This document shows, one piece after another, positions 13,223 through 18,983 of a DNA stretch of 18,983 nt (its first letter is position 1; the number at the start of each line of letters is the position of its first letter). Position numbers and translations under genes: made by a program. This DNA comes from JAPHTQ01 sp046484535. Lineage in GTDB: Bacteria; Pseudomonadota; Gammaproteobacteria; Thiohalomonadales; Thiohalomonadaceae. Below the pieces are notes generated by a model. It was not told the DNA's origin. It did not search any database and saw only the letters and a program-made list of their open reading frames with translations. Location: the NCBI GenBank assembly GCA_046484535.1, contig JAWOIT010000125.1, positions 1-18,983 of the forward strand, in the 5' to 3' direction.

Positions 13223-15430
13223 TTATGATTGATTCGGCTCGAAGTTGATGGGGGACTCATTTTTCCCGCTTGCTGCCTTGGCTCCCCCCATAGGCGGCTC
13301 TTTGAGTTTCGTGTGCACCGCGCGTTCACGCTTTCTGCGTCGGTCGATAAGCGGCGGGCATTTGTGGTCGTTCCAGTAGGTCATCTGGCAGTCCATGCAG
13401 AAGTGGCACTCGTCCAGATTGATCTCGCCGGTATGATGGATCGCCTGGATTTCACATTCGTTGGCGCAGATCTGGCAAGGATGACCGCACTCCTTGCGTC
13501 GGCGCAGCCAGGAGGTCAGGCGCAACTTGGCCGGTACCGCCAGCGCCGCGCCGAGCGGACAGAGGTACTTGCAGTAGAATTTGCAATTAAAGATCGAGAT
13601 CACCAGCAGCCCGACCGCATAGATCAGGAACGGCAGTTCGCGGTCAAAGCGCAAGGTGATGGCGGTTTTGAACGGTTCGATTTCGGCATAGCGTTCTGCC
13701 TGGGACAGGGACTGCAAAGAGATGGCGAACAACACCAGCAGGATGATGTACTTGATGCCCCAGAGCCTGTCATGCACGACCTGCGGCAGCTTGAACTGTC
13801 GCACGTTCGCCTTCATGGCGATCTGGTTGATCAGTTTTTGCAGGGCGCCGAACGGGCAGAGCCAGCCGCAATAGACGCCGCGCCCCCACAATAGCAGTGA
13901 GGCGGCGACGAAGACCCAGAGAATAAACATGGTCGGGTCGATGAGGAAGGTCTCCCAGCTGAAGTCCTGGTGCAGGATCGAGCCGGTAAAGGCAAAGACG
14001 TTCACTACCGAGAGCTGACCCAGCAGGTACCAGCCTATAAAAAAGAGCGTGTAGACCAAAAAACCGTTCCGCAGATAGACAAACAGCTTCGGGAATCGTG
14101 ACAGCCAGTCCTGCAGGGCCATGATCACGGTCAAAAACAGCAGTCCGGCGACCAGTACACCGATCTGGAATTTCCGATCCATCCACACCGAGAGCCAGAT
14201 GGGCTCATCCGCCTCTTCGATGACCTCTTGTGTGGGCCGCTCGATATAGGCCTCGGGGATCTCGTAGGTGGAGGAGAAGCTGGAAAAGGCGCTTTCCAGC
14301 GGAGTGGTCTGACGTTTTACCAGCAGCTCAAGCTCCCACAGCGAACCGGGATCGAAGTTGTGCGAGTCGCGGATAATAAAGATCGCCATCTCGTCCATCG
14401 CGGGCATACCCGGCGTAAAGACATCGTTCAAGCGGTAGTGGTCGAGATCGCGAAAGGAGATCTCACGGTCGTTCTGCCGTACCAGGATGCGGTCGAAAAT
14501 GCCGCCGCGCACATAGCCCGAACCTTTGAACGAGTAGATGCCTTTGCCCATCACCGCAATGGCGTGTTCGCCGGGCTTTAATTCGGCCATCAACCAGTTG
14601 TACTGGCTCTCGCCCAAAAGATTGCGGCCGATGGTCGGTGCATTCAGGTGGCCGTAATAGAGATCGATAAAGGTGTCGTCGGCCTCATCAAGCGAGGCTG
14701 TATCGATCCCCTCGGCATCGGTGCCGATAAAGGATTTGTCGACCTCGCCCCGGGTAAGATGCATGCGGCGGATGGCGCCGTTGCCCGTCAGCTCCTTCCA
14801 GTCGGCCTCCTTGAAATACTCTTCGCGTACACGTGCCGGCTTGTGCTGAACCGCTTGCTTCGCCTCAATCAGCCCGTAGGCGATGGCCACCTTGCGCGAG
14901 GCCCGTATGATGACCTCGTTCATGACCATGACGGTCACGGTCGCGCCGGTGATGGCGTCGATGTTGACATAGCCCTCCCGGGCGCCTGCCCCGACCTTGA
15001 TCTTGTCTTCAATGGATTTGTTCCGGTACTGCCGGGTAAAGTCATCGAGCCTGGATTCGGGAATCCCGACCAGCAAAATCGGTTCATGGTGCTCGATAAC
15101 CCGCGCGCCAACGATATTGCCCTCCAGGTCCAGTCCCACCAGCATGTCGATGGGTTTGCCCGAATAGGCGGGGATCGGCGCGATCGGCTTGGTGCGAAAA
15201 ACATAACCGATGAGCTTTCCTCCCCTGGACACTTTCGACGCCGGGGGCTCGCCTTCGAATTCAGTGAAACTGTCCGATTGCGGGAAGTACTGCTTGACCA
15301 GTTTTCCGTCAGGGCTTTGCGCCAATGCCGGGGAGGTGAGGCAAAGCAGCGACAACAGGACGAGCAGGCGGGTGAGGCCAAGCCCTGCAGCCCCTGTGGG
15401 TGGGTAATGTCGCGAAAGGTATGCCCGCAT
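13223..15430 (-). CDS. nosR: NosR, membrane flavo/iron-sulfur protein for N2O reduction
   Basis: This 735-residue protein supplies electrons to, and supports expression of, NosZ. The N-terminal signal sequence (LLVLLSLLCLTSPALAQ) leads to a periplasmic FMN-binding domain with the covalent-flavin motif DAITGATVT, Thr166 being the expected attachment residue. Several membrane spans follow (from about residue 415), with the paired CGWLCP and CKYLCP motifs. Then come cytoplasmic 4Fe-4S cysteines: C648, C652, C655, C659 and a second set C675, C678, C681, C691. The start is uncertain. I prefer the ATG at 15430; in-frame GTG at 15481 and TTG at 15487 exist, but the TTG lies in a leader hairpin and no candidate has a strong ribosome site. 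It is the first gene of the nos operon, downstream of an FNR-type box. The flavin transferase (NosX/ApbE) must be encoded elsewhere. Confidence 0.95.
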   Translation of the reverse strand: MRAYLSRHYPPTGAAGLGLTRLLVLLSLLCLTSPALAQSPDGKLVKQYFPQSDSFTEFEGEPPASKVSRGGKLIGYVFRTKPIAPIPAYSGKPIDMLVGLDLEGNIVGARVIEHHEPILLVGIPESRLDDFTRQYRNKSIEDKIKVGAGAREGYVNIDAITGATVTVMVMNEVIIRASRKVAIAYGLIEAKQAVQHKPARVREEYFKEADWKELTGNGAIRRMHLTRGEVDKSFIGTDAEGIDTASLDEADDTFIDLYYGHLNAPTIGRNLLGESQYNWLMAELKPGEHAIAVMGKGIYSFKGSGYVRGGIFDRILVRQNDREISFRDLDHYRLNDVFTPGMPAMDEMAIFIIRDSHNFDPGSLWELELLVKRQTTPLESAFSSFSSTYEIPEAYIERPTQEVIEEADEPIWLSVWMDRKFQIGVLVAGLLFLTVIMALQDWLSRFPKLFVYLRNGFLVYTLFFIGWYLLGQLSVVNVFAFTGSILHQDFSWETFLIDPTMFILWVFVAASLLLWGRGVYCGWLCPFGALQKLINQIAMKANVRQFKLPQVVHDRLWGIKYIILLVLFAISLQSLSQAERYAEIEPFKTAITLRFDRELPFLIYAVGLLVISIFNCKFYCKYLCPLGAALAVPAKLRLTSWLRRRKECGHPCQICANECEIQAIHHTGEINLDECHFCMDCQMTYWNDHKCPPLIDRRRKRERAVHTKLKEPPMGGAKAASGKNESPINFEPNQS

Positions 15431-15478
15431 ATTATGGTTCGTTTGTAGAACGAGCTCCGTGCATCGGCTGCTGAATAG

Positions 15479-15501
15479 CACGGGCAATCCAGTGGCCCGT
15501 G
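15479..15501 (-). other. Hairpin in the nosR leader
   Basis: CACGGGC (15479-15485) pairs perfectly with GCCCGTG (15495-15501) around a 9-nt loop, between the predicted promoter and the nosR ATG. The alternative TTG start lies at its edge. It may affect leader stability or translation. Confidence 0.45.
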
Positions 15502-15526
15502 AAACATCTCTGCTTAAAGAGTTCTT

Positions 15527-15535
15527 ACGCTAGCA
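15527..15535 (-). promoter_or_regulatory. Candidate extended -10 of nosR
   Basis: TGCTAGCGT on the minus strand gives a TGn extension followed by TAGCGT. Its -10 centre is 31 bp from the centre of the FNR-type box, close to the 32 bp expected for class II activation. Predicted start is about 15519. Confidence 0.45.
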
Positions 15536-15553
15536 AACCGGGTGGCTATCTCC

Positions 15554-15567
15554 TTGATATAGGTCAA
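15554..15567 (-). promoter_or_regulatory. FNR/DNR-type box upstream of nosR
   Basis: TTGAT-ATAG-GTCAA on the plus strand, or TTGAC-CTAT-ATCAA in the direction of nosR, matches the FNR consensus TTGAT-N4-ATCAA at 9 of 10 fixed positions. The TTGAC half is common in Dnr/Anr-type sites. It is about 125 bp upstream of the nosR ATG. Control by oxygen or NO through a Crp/FNR-family regulator is inferred. Confidence 0.7.
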
Positions 15568-15781
15568 ATGCCACACATTATTTCTGATTATTGACAAATG
15601 ACATATTTTGAACGTAGCCGCCAAATCGCCGGCTGTCGATATGGATGTGCTCAATAAACGAATGTCGAAAGTGCGGAAATTGTTCTGTGGGGGCTTTGGG
15701 TTCATCGCGCCGGCAATTCCGGGGAGGAAGGAGTAAACAGGGTGTTTTTTCCTGAGATGTGCGAAATCCGCGCACTCCCTA
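15568..15781. other. Divergent intergenic stretch between nosR and ubiX
   Basis: No gene or RNA is recognised here. The left half is AT-rich compared with the rest of the window. A TTGACA at 15591-15596 on the plus strand has no -10 partner. There is a purine-rich GGGGAGGAAGGAG stretch near 15721-15733 with no ORF behind it. Confidence 0.4.
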
Positions 15782-15809
15782 TCGGGGAGGTTCCCTCCGG
15801 CATCCCCGA
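15782..15809. other. Inverted repeat in the ubiX leader region
   Basis: TCGGGGA (15782-15788) and TCCCCGA (15803-15809) form a perfect 7-bp stem with a 14-nt loop that could pair further through GG/CC. It lies 50 bp upstream of the ubiX ATG. No T-run follows on either strand, so a leader structure or operator is as likely as a terminator. Confidence 0.35.
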
Positions 15810-15859
15810 CAAGCTATCCTATCCGGACTAACCCTTGTTCCGTAACACTGCGTGCCGCT

Positions 15860-16486
15860 ATGCCAATCCCTTCCGATACGGTCTCCCTTGTTTTCACCGG
15901 TGCTTCCGGCGCCCCTTATGGTTTACGCCTGCTCGAGGTACTGCTGCAGGCGGGAAAAACTGTCTATTTGATGGTCTCCGCCCCGGCACAGGTGGTGTTG
16001 GCGACCGAAACCGACCTCAAGGTGCCGGGCCGCCCGGAGGCGATGCAGGACTTTTTCACCGAGCATTTCGCCGCCGAGCCGGGACAGCTGCAGGTGTTCG
16101 GCCGTGACCAGTGGATGGCGCCGGTGGCGAGCGGTTCCAGTGCCCCCGAGTCGATGGTGATTTGTCCCTGTTCCACCGGCACCCTCTCCTCGGTCGCCAC
16201 CGGCGCCAGCAATACCCTGATTGAGCGGGCGGCGGATGTCATGCTCAAGGAGCGGCGCCGTCTTATCATGGTGGTAAGGGAGATGCCGCTCTCGGCGATC
16301 CACCTGGAGCACATGCTGAAACTGGCGCAGCTGGGGGTGACGGTGATGCCTGCCAGCCCCGGTTTTTACCATCAGCCGCAATCGGTGGAGGAGATGGTCG
16401 ACTTTGTGGTGGCGCGGGTGCTGGATCACCTGGGCATCGAGCAGCAGCTGGCGCCGCGCTGGGGTGAGGAGAAAGGCGGAGGATAG
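15860..16486 (+). CDS. ubiX: Flavin prenyltransferase UbiX
   Basis: This 208-residue cytoplasmic enzyme prenylates FMN to make the cofactor of the decarboxylase UbiD, used in ubiquinone synthesis. The FMN-binding start VFTGASGAPYGLRLLEVLL is canonical. The middle carries ICPCSTGTLSSVATGASNTLIERAADVMLKE, and then VVREMPLSAIHLEHMLKLAQLGVTVMPASPGFYHQP, which is diagnostic for the family. Length is typical (about 190-210). The next gene starts 2 bp after its stop, so the two form a tight operon. UbiD is not in the window. In many relatives ubiX lies next to mpl; here it lies beyond the nos cluster, transcribed divergently from nosR. Confidence 0.95.
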   Translation: MPIPSDTVSLVFTGASGAPYGLRLLEVLLQAGKTVYLMVSAPAQVVLATETDLKVPGRPEAMQDFFTEHFAAEPGQLQVFGRDQWMAPVASGSSAPESMVICPCSTGTLSSVATGASNTLIERAADVMLKERRRLIMVVREMPLSAIHLEHMLKLAQLGVTVMPASPGFYHQPQSVEEMVDFVVARVLDHLGIEQQLAPRWGEEKGGG

Positions 16487-16488
16487 CC

Positions 16489-17079
16489 ATGTCCCGGCTC
16501 AGCATTCCCATCTTTCCCCTGCATTCGGTCCTGTTTCCCGGCGGCCCGCTGGTGTTGCGGATCTTCGAGACGCGTTACCTGGATATGGTCAGCCGCTGCC
16601 TGCGTGAGGAGAGCGGTTTCGGTGTGGCGCTGATCCGTGAAGGGCAGGAGGTGGGCAGGGCCGCCGAGGTTTATGAGGTGGGGACCCTGGGGCGGATCAG
16701 CGACTGGGAGCAGCGCAAGGATGGTCTGCTTGGTATCACCCTCACTGGGGAACAGCGCTTTCGCATCCTCGGCAGCGAGGTGGCGAAAAACCAGCTGCGT
16801 ACCGCCGAGGTGGATCTTTTGCCCAATGCACGGCCAACACCTCTTCCCGAAAAGTATCAGCATCTGGCCCATCTTCTCGAGCGTATGCTCGGCGAGCTGG
16901 AGCCCCCTTATGCCACATTGGCCCGGGAGCTGGATAATGCCGAGTGGGTGGGGGCACGGCTGGTGGAGTTGTTGCCTCTGGAGTTGGAGCAGAAGCAACG
17001 GCTCTTACAGGAGGATGATCCGCTTCAGCGACTGGCACGCCTGGAAGGGAGCCTCTCAAGACAGCTTAAGGGGTACTAG
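16489..17079 (+). CDS. LON substrate-binding domain protein (no protease domain)
   Basis: This 196-residue stand-alone Lon N-terminal-domain protein begins IPIFPLHSVLFPGGPLVLRIFETRYLDMV, the standard start of the LON/PUA-like fold. It continues with FGVALIREGQEVG and the GTLGRISDWEQRKDGLLGITLTGEQRFRI strands. A helical C-terminal half follows (LARELDNAEWVGARLVELLPLELEQKQRLLQ). No AAA+ or Ser-Lys protease part is present. Such proteins are widespread and of unclear role, perhaps protein binding or regulation. The start lies 2 bp after ubiX, implying co-transcription and probably coupled translation. A hairpin follows the stop. Confidence 0.92.
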   Translation: MSRLSIPIFPLHSVLFPGGPLVLRIFETRYLDMVSRCLREESGFGVALIREGQEVGRAAEVYEVGTLGRISDWEQRKDGLLGITLTGEQRFRILGSEVAKNQLRTAEVDLLPNARPTPLPEKYQHLAHLLERMLGELEPPYATLARELDNAEWVGARLVELLPLELEQKQRLLQEDDPLQRLARLEGSLSRQLKGY

Positions 17080-17082
17080 ATC

Positions 17083-17105
17083 GCCGGGCTTGTTTATTGC
17101 CCGGC
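17083..17105 (+). terminator. Hairpin after the LON-domain gene
   Basis: GCCGGGC (17083-17089) pairs with GCCCGGC (17099-17105) around a 9-nt loop, 3 bp after the stop. It is followed by ATAGACTAGGTTTT, so the T-tract is displaced and termination may be weak. Confidence 0.45.
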
Positions 17106-17150
17106 ATAGACTAGGTTTTAGTTACTTACCCTTTAGATGTGGAGGTTGGC

Positions 17151-17552
17151 ATGAACAGAAGAGCGTATTGGCTGAAAATGACTGGCATCTTCCTGGCCTT
17201 GCTGGGGTTGTTGGGTGGGCAGCTGAGCCCCGCCTTTGCAGCAATGACCTCCACCGACTCGGTGCTGGAGCAGCAACAGCGAAGCGTTGAGCGGGCCGAG
17301 GTGCTGGAGATGCTTGACCGGGAGTCGGTACAGGCACAGCTGCAGGAGCTTGGCGTCGATGCCGAGGCGGCAAAGCAGCGGGTGGCGGCGATGACCGATG
17401 AGGAGATCCGTCAGCTCAATGCCCACCTTGCCGAGATGCCCGCCGGTGGCGACGTACTGGGTGTGGTGCTGGTGGTGTTTATCGTCTTTATCATCACCGA
17501 CATGCTGGGTGCGACCGATATCTTCCCCTTCGTCAATCCCATTAACCGATAA
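17151..17552 (+). CDS. PA2779-family membrane protein
   Basis: This 133-residue protein has a signal sequence (TGIFLALLGLLGGQLSPAFA, cleavage near residue 31). A mostly helical, charged periplasmic segment follows (VLEMLDRESVQAQLQELGVD, then MTDEEIRQLNAHLAEM). A C-terminal membrane span at about 103-120 is followed by the short tail ATDIFPFVNPINR. The layout and the ending match what I know as the PA2779 family, which is found beside PA2778-type cysteine peptidases, as here. A Gly-Gly pair (99-100, PAGGD) sits just outside the membrane span. I chose the ATG at 17151 because GGAGG lies five bases upstream; the GTG at 17139 lacks this. Molecular function is unknown. Confidence 0.85.
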   Translation: MNRRAYWLKMTGIFLALLGLLGGQLSPAFAAMTSTDSVLEQQQRSVERAEVLEMLDRESVQAQLQELGVDAEAAKQRVAAMTDEEIRQLNAHLAEMPAGGDVLGVVLVVFIVFIITDMLGATDIFPFVNPINR

Positions 17553-17558
17553 CGGTTT

Positions 17559-18554
17559 ATGCCCGTGTCGCAACTCGCCGGTCGACTGACCGGCGTTTGC
17601 CTCTTTGCGCTGCAGCTTGCCGCCTGCAGCCATAATGTTCAGAGCTTGCGTTTGCAGGAGTCGGCACCTGCCGGGCTGCCGCCGACTCGGGAGCTCGGCA
17701 CCACCCCCTTTTTCCCGCAGGAGCGCTATCAGTGCGGCCCCGCCGCCCTGGCTACCGTCTTGGTGGCTAACGATATTCGGACTCATCCTGATGAACTGAT
17801 CGACAAGGTCTATCTGCCCGCACGCCAGGGTAGCGTCCCGCTGGAGATGGAGGCGGCGGCGCGTAGCTACGGCATGCTGGTCTATCCGCCGGCGCCGCAA
17901 CTGGAGGCGGTGGTGCAGGAGATTGCCGCAGGCCATCCGGTGTTGGTTCTGCAGAATCTGGGACTCAGCTGGTGGCCGCGCTGGCACTATGCGGTAGCGA
18001 TGGGCTATGACCTTACGCAGGGGGAGATTGTGCTGCGATCCGGCACGACACGCCGTTACACGATGCCCATGGGGGTGTTTGAGGCCACCTGGCGACGCGG
18101 CGGCTTTTGGGCGCGGGTGATCGTGCCGGCCGGAACCTTTCCCGCCACCGCCGCGCCCTTACCCTATAACCGGGCGGCACTGGCGTTGGAGCAAAGCGGG
18201 CGGGAGACCGCCGCACTGCAGAGCTTTCATGCGGCCACCGAGCGCTGGCCCGATTCGGCTGTCGGCTGGTTGGCCCGGGGTAATCTTGTCTACCGCCTGG
18301 AGCGGTATGAAGAGGCCGAACAGAGCTTTCGCAACGGTCTTGGCGCCGAACCGGCAAATGCCGATCTCTGGAACAACCTTGGTTACGCTCTTGCCGGGCG
18401 CGGCTGCACGGCGCAGGCGGAAACGGCGGTGCGCTGTGCGATCGCGCTTCGACCGCAGGTCGACAACTACCAGGAGAGCCTCATTGAGTTACAGGGGCGG
18501 GACACGATTAAAAGCGGTGGCGCGTGTGCCCCGGTTACCTGTCCATCAAGGTAG
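17559..18554 (+). CDS. PA2778-family C39-like cysteine peptidase lipoprotein with TPR repeats
   Basis: This 331-residue lipoprotein has a lipobox LAAC ending at Cys23. The peptidase C39-like domain spans about 45-195, with the nucleophile Cys59 in YQCGPAALATVL and a general-base His143 in WHYAVAMGYD. Asp151 is a possible third residue, and Gln54 or Gln58 the oxyanion residue. About two TPR units follow, from YNRAALALEQSG at 203 to AIALRP at 299. This matches the PA2778 family. The ATG is 6 bp after the PA2779-like gene, so the pair is an operon. No ABC transporter domain is attached, unlike bacteriocin-processing C39 proteins. The last 20 residues after ELQGRD look atypical and lie at the boundary with mobile-element DNA, so the native C-terminus may have been altered. 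Confidence 0.88.
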   Translation: MPVSQLAGRLTGVCLFALQLAACSHNVQSLRLQESAPAGLPPTRELGTTPFFPQERYQCGPAALATVLVANDIRTHPDELIDKVYLPARQGSVPLEMEAAARSYGMLVYPPAPQLEAVVQEIAAGHPVLVLQNLGLSWWPRWHYAVAMGYDLTQGEIVLRSGTTRRYTMPMGVFEATWRRGGFWARVIVPAGTFPATAAPLPYNRAALALEQSGRETAALQSFHAATERWPDSAVGWLARGNLVYRLERYEEAEQSFRNGLGAEPANADLWNNLGYALAGRGCTAQAETAVRCAIALRPQVDNYQESLIELQGRDTIKSGGACAPVTCPSR

Positions 18555-18871
18555 TAAGGTGGGCGGCGCCAGCAATAATCCCTTTCCACTCCAGTTTTCC
18601 AAGCCGCTGTCACCCCCGATTCGAGCTGGGCCTGCCAGCGGTGGCCCTTGGCAATGGCCTCGATGAGCGTGCGGTTGGCACCATTGGTGTCCTCGACGTG
18701 CTGGGCCGCTGATACGGGCACGGCATCGCCCTCGGCGAGGATCATGCTTCGGCCTTGTCGACGCCGCAGCCGCATGGGGATGTGGACCACCACCGCGTCG
18801 CCTTCGCGGCGAACGTGGAGGCCGGGGTAGCGGTCCTTCTGCTGGTCTTCGATGAGCGTCGCGTCATGCAT
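18467..18871 (-). pseudogene. Truncated recombinase-associated ORF
   Basis: The ORF from ATG 18871 (MHDATLIEDQ) encodes a small basic protein of the kind often found directly after large serine recombinases in Proteobacteria: YPGLHVRREGDAVVVHIPMRLRRRQGR, then TLIEAIAKGHRWQAQLESG. In such proteins the LESG region is normally followed by a helix-turn-helix. Here, after residue 86 (about 18614), the frame runs into unrelated sequence (VTAAWKTGVERD) and then antisense across the end of the peptidase gene. I therefore read it as a remnant that has lost its C-terminal DNA-binding part. Its start overlaps the recombinase stop (ATGCATGA), consistent with an ancestral operon. Family recognition is from memory of such neighbours, so moderate confidence. 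Confidence 0.55.
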
Positions 18872-18983
18872 GGGCACGTTCCTCGATTGGCTGGAGCTCT
18901 TCAGCGATCTGCTCAGTGCCATTGGTGCGGAAGCGGATGTCGATGCCGCTGGTGCTGACGGTGATCTCCTCGACGGGCAGCTG
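18864..18983 (-). CDS. C-terminal tail of a probable site-specific serine recombinase
   Basis: An open frame enters from the right edge and ends with TGA at 18866-18864, giving 39 residues: EEITVSTSGIDIRFRTNG, then EQIAEELQPIEERAHA. The beta-strand pattern I-x-V-x-x-x-G-I-D-I-R-x-R-x-x-G is typical of the extreme C-terminus of large recombinase-family (resolvase/Pin-like) proteins. No catalytic region is in the window, so identity rests on this short tail and on the companion ORF that overlaps its stop by 8 bp. Confidence 0.5.
   Translation of the reverse strand, partial: QLPVEEITVSTSGIDIRFRTNGTEQIAEELQPIEERAHA

Noticed and set aside
15591..15619. TTGACA-led promoter reading toward ubiX
   Set aside because: No acceptable -10 lies 16-18 bp downstream and it is about 260 bp from the ubiX start.
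15514..15775. Small minus-strand ORFs upstream of nosR
   Set aside because: Short, overlapping, without ribosome sites or recognisable features, and they cover the FNR box and promoter.
1..18983. CRISPR arrays, tRNA or rRNA genes
   Set aside because: I saw no regularly spaced direct repeats with spacers and no tRNA or rRNA signatures on either strand by eye.

Overview
The window reads as chromosomal DNA from a high-GC gammaproteobacterium that can respire nitrous oxide. The gene content (mpl, ubiX with a LON-domain protein, rnd, a PA2779/PA2778-type pair, a TAT-exported NosZ with NosR) fits a denitrifying, Chromatiales-like or sulfur-oxidiser-like lineage. This placement is an inference from gene content, not from a phylogenetic marker.

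Left part (1-5298, all on the minus strand, read right to left): rnd (RNase D) and a ClsB-type phospholipase D/cardiolipin synthase come first. After a 105-bp promoter gap there is a LexA-type self-cleaving repressor whose stop codon overlaps the start of a Y-family translesion polymerase (TAATG). A nested inverted-repeat element follows, then purD, which runs off the left edge. The lexA-polymerase promoter is unusually legible: TTGAAA, 17 bp, TACTAT. It carries a GTTC-N7-GTTC direct repeat, an operator grammar best known from alphaproteobacterial LexA, and a degenerate second copy inside the promoter spacer.

Middle (5467-7328, plus strand): a small polytopic membrane protein of unknown function lies directly upstream of mpl (murein tripeptide recycling).

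Nitrous oxide reductase island (7405-15430, minus strand): nosR-nosZ-nosD-nosF-nosY-nosL. NosR is the membrane flavo/iron-sulfur electron-transfer protein and NosZ the TAT-exported CuA/CuZ enzyme. NosDFY is the maturation ABC system and NosL a copper chaperone lipoprotein. Upstream of nosR is a near-consensus FNR/DNR box spaced as expected for class II activation of an extended -10. NosL ends in a tail with five seven-residue Met-rich repeats, encoded by a 21-bp tandem repeat. No nosX/apbE is present. The block sits between mpl and ubiX, genes that are often neighbours in related bacteria, so it looks like an insertion into a housekeeping locus.

Right part (15860-18554, plus strand): ubiX, a LON substrate-binding-domain protein, and a PA2779-like membrane protein paired with a PA2778-like C39-type cysteine peptidase lipoprotein carrying TPRs. 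The extreme right edge holds, on the minus strand, the C-terminal tail of a probable serine recombinase and a truncated companion ORF, marking the edge of a decayed or truncated mobile element.

The strongest candidates for new biology are the LexA-polymerase module with its atypical operators, the PA2779/PA2778 pair (a Gly-Gly site next to the membrane anchor beside a C39-like peptidase), and the heptad Met-rich NosL tail.
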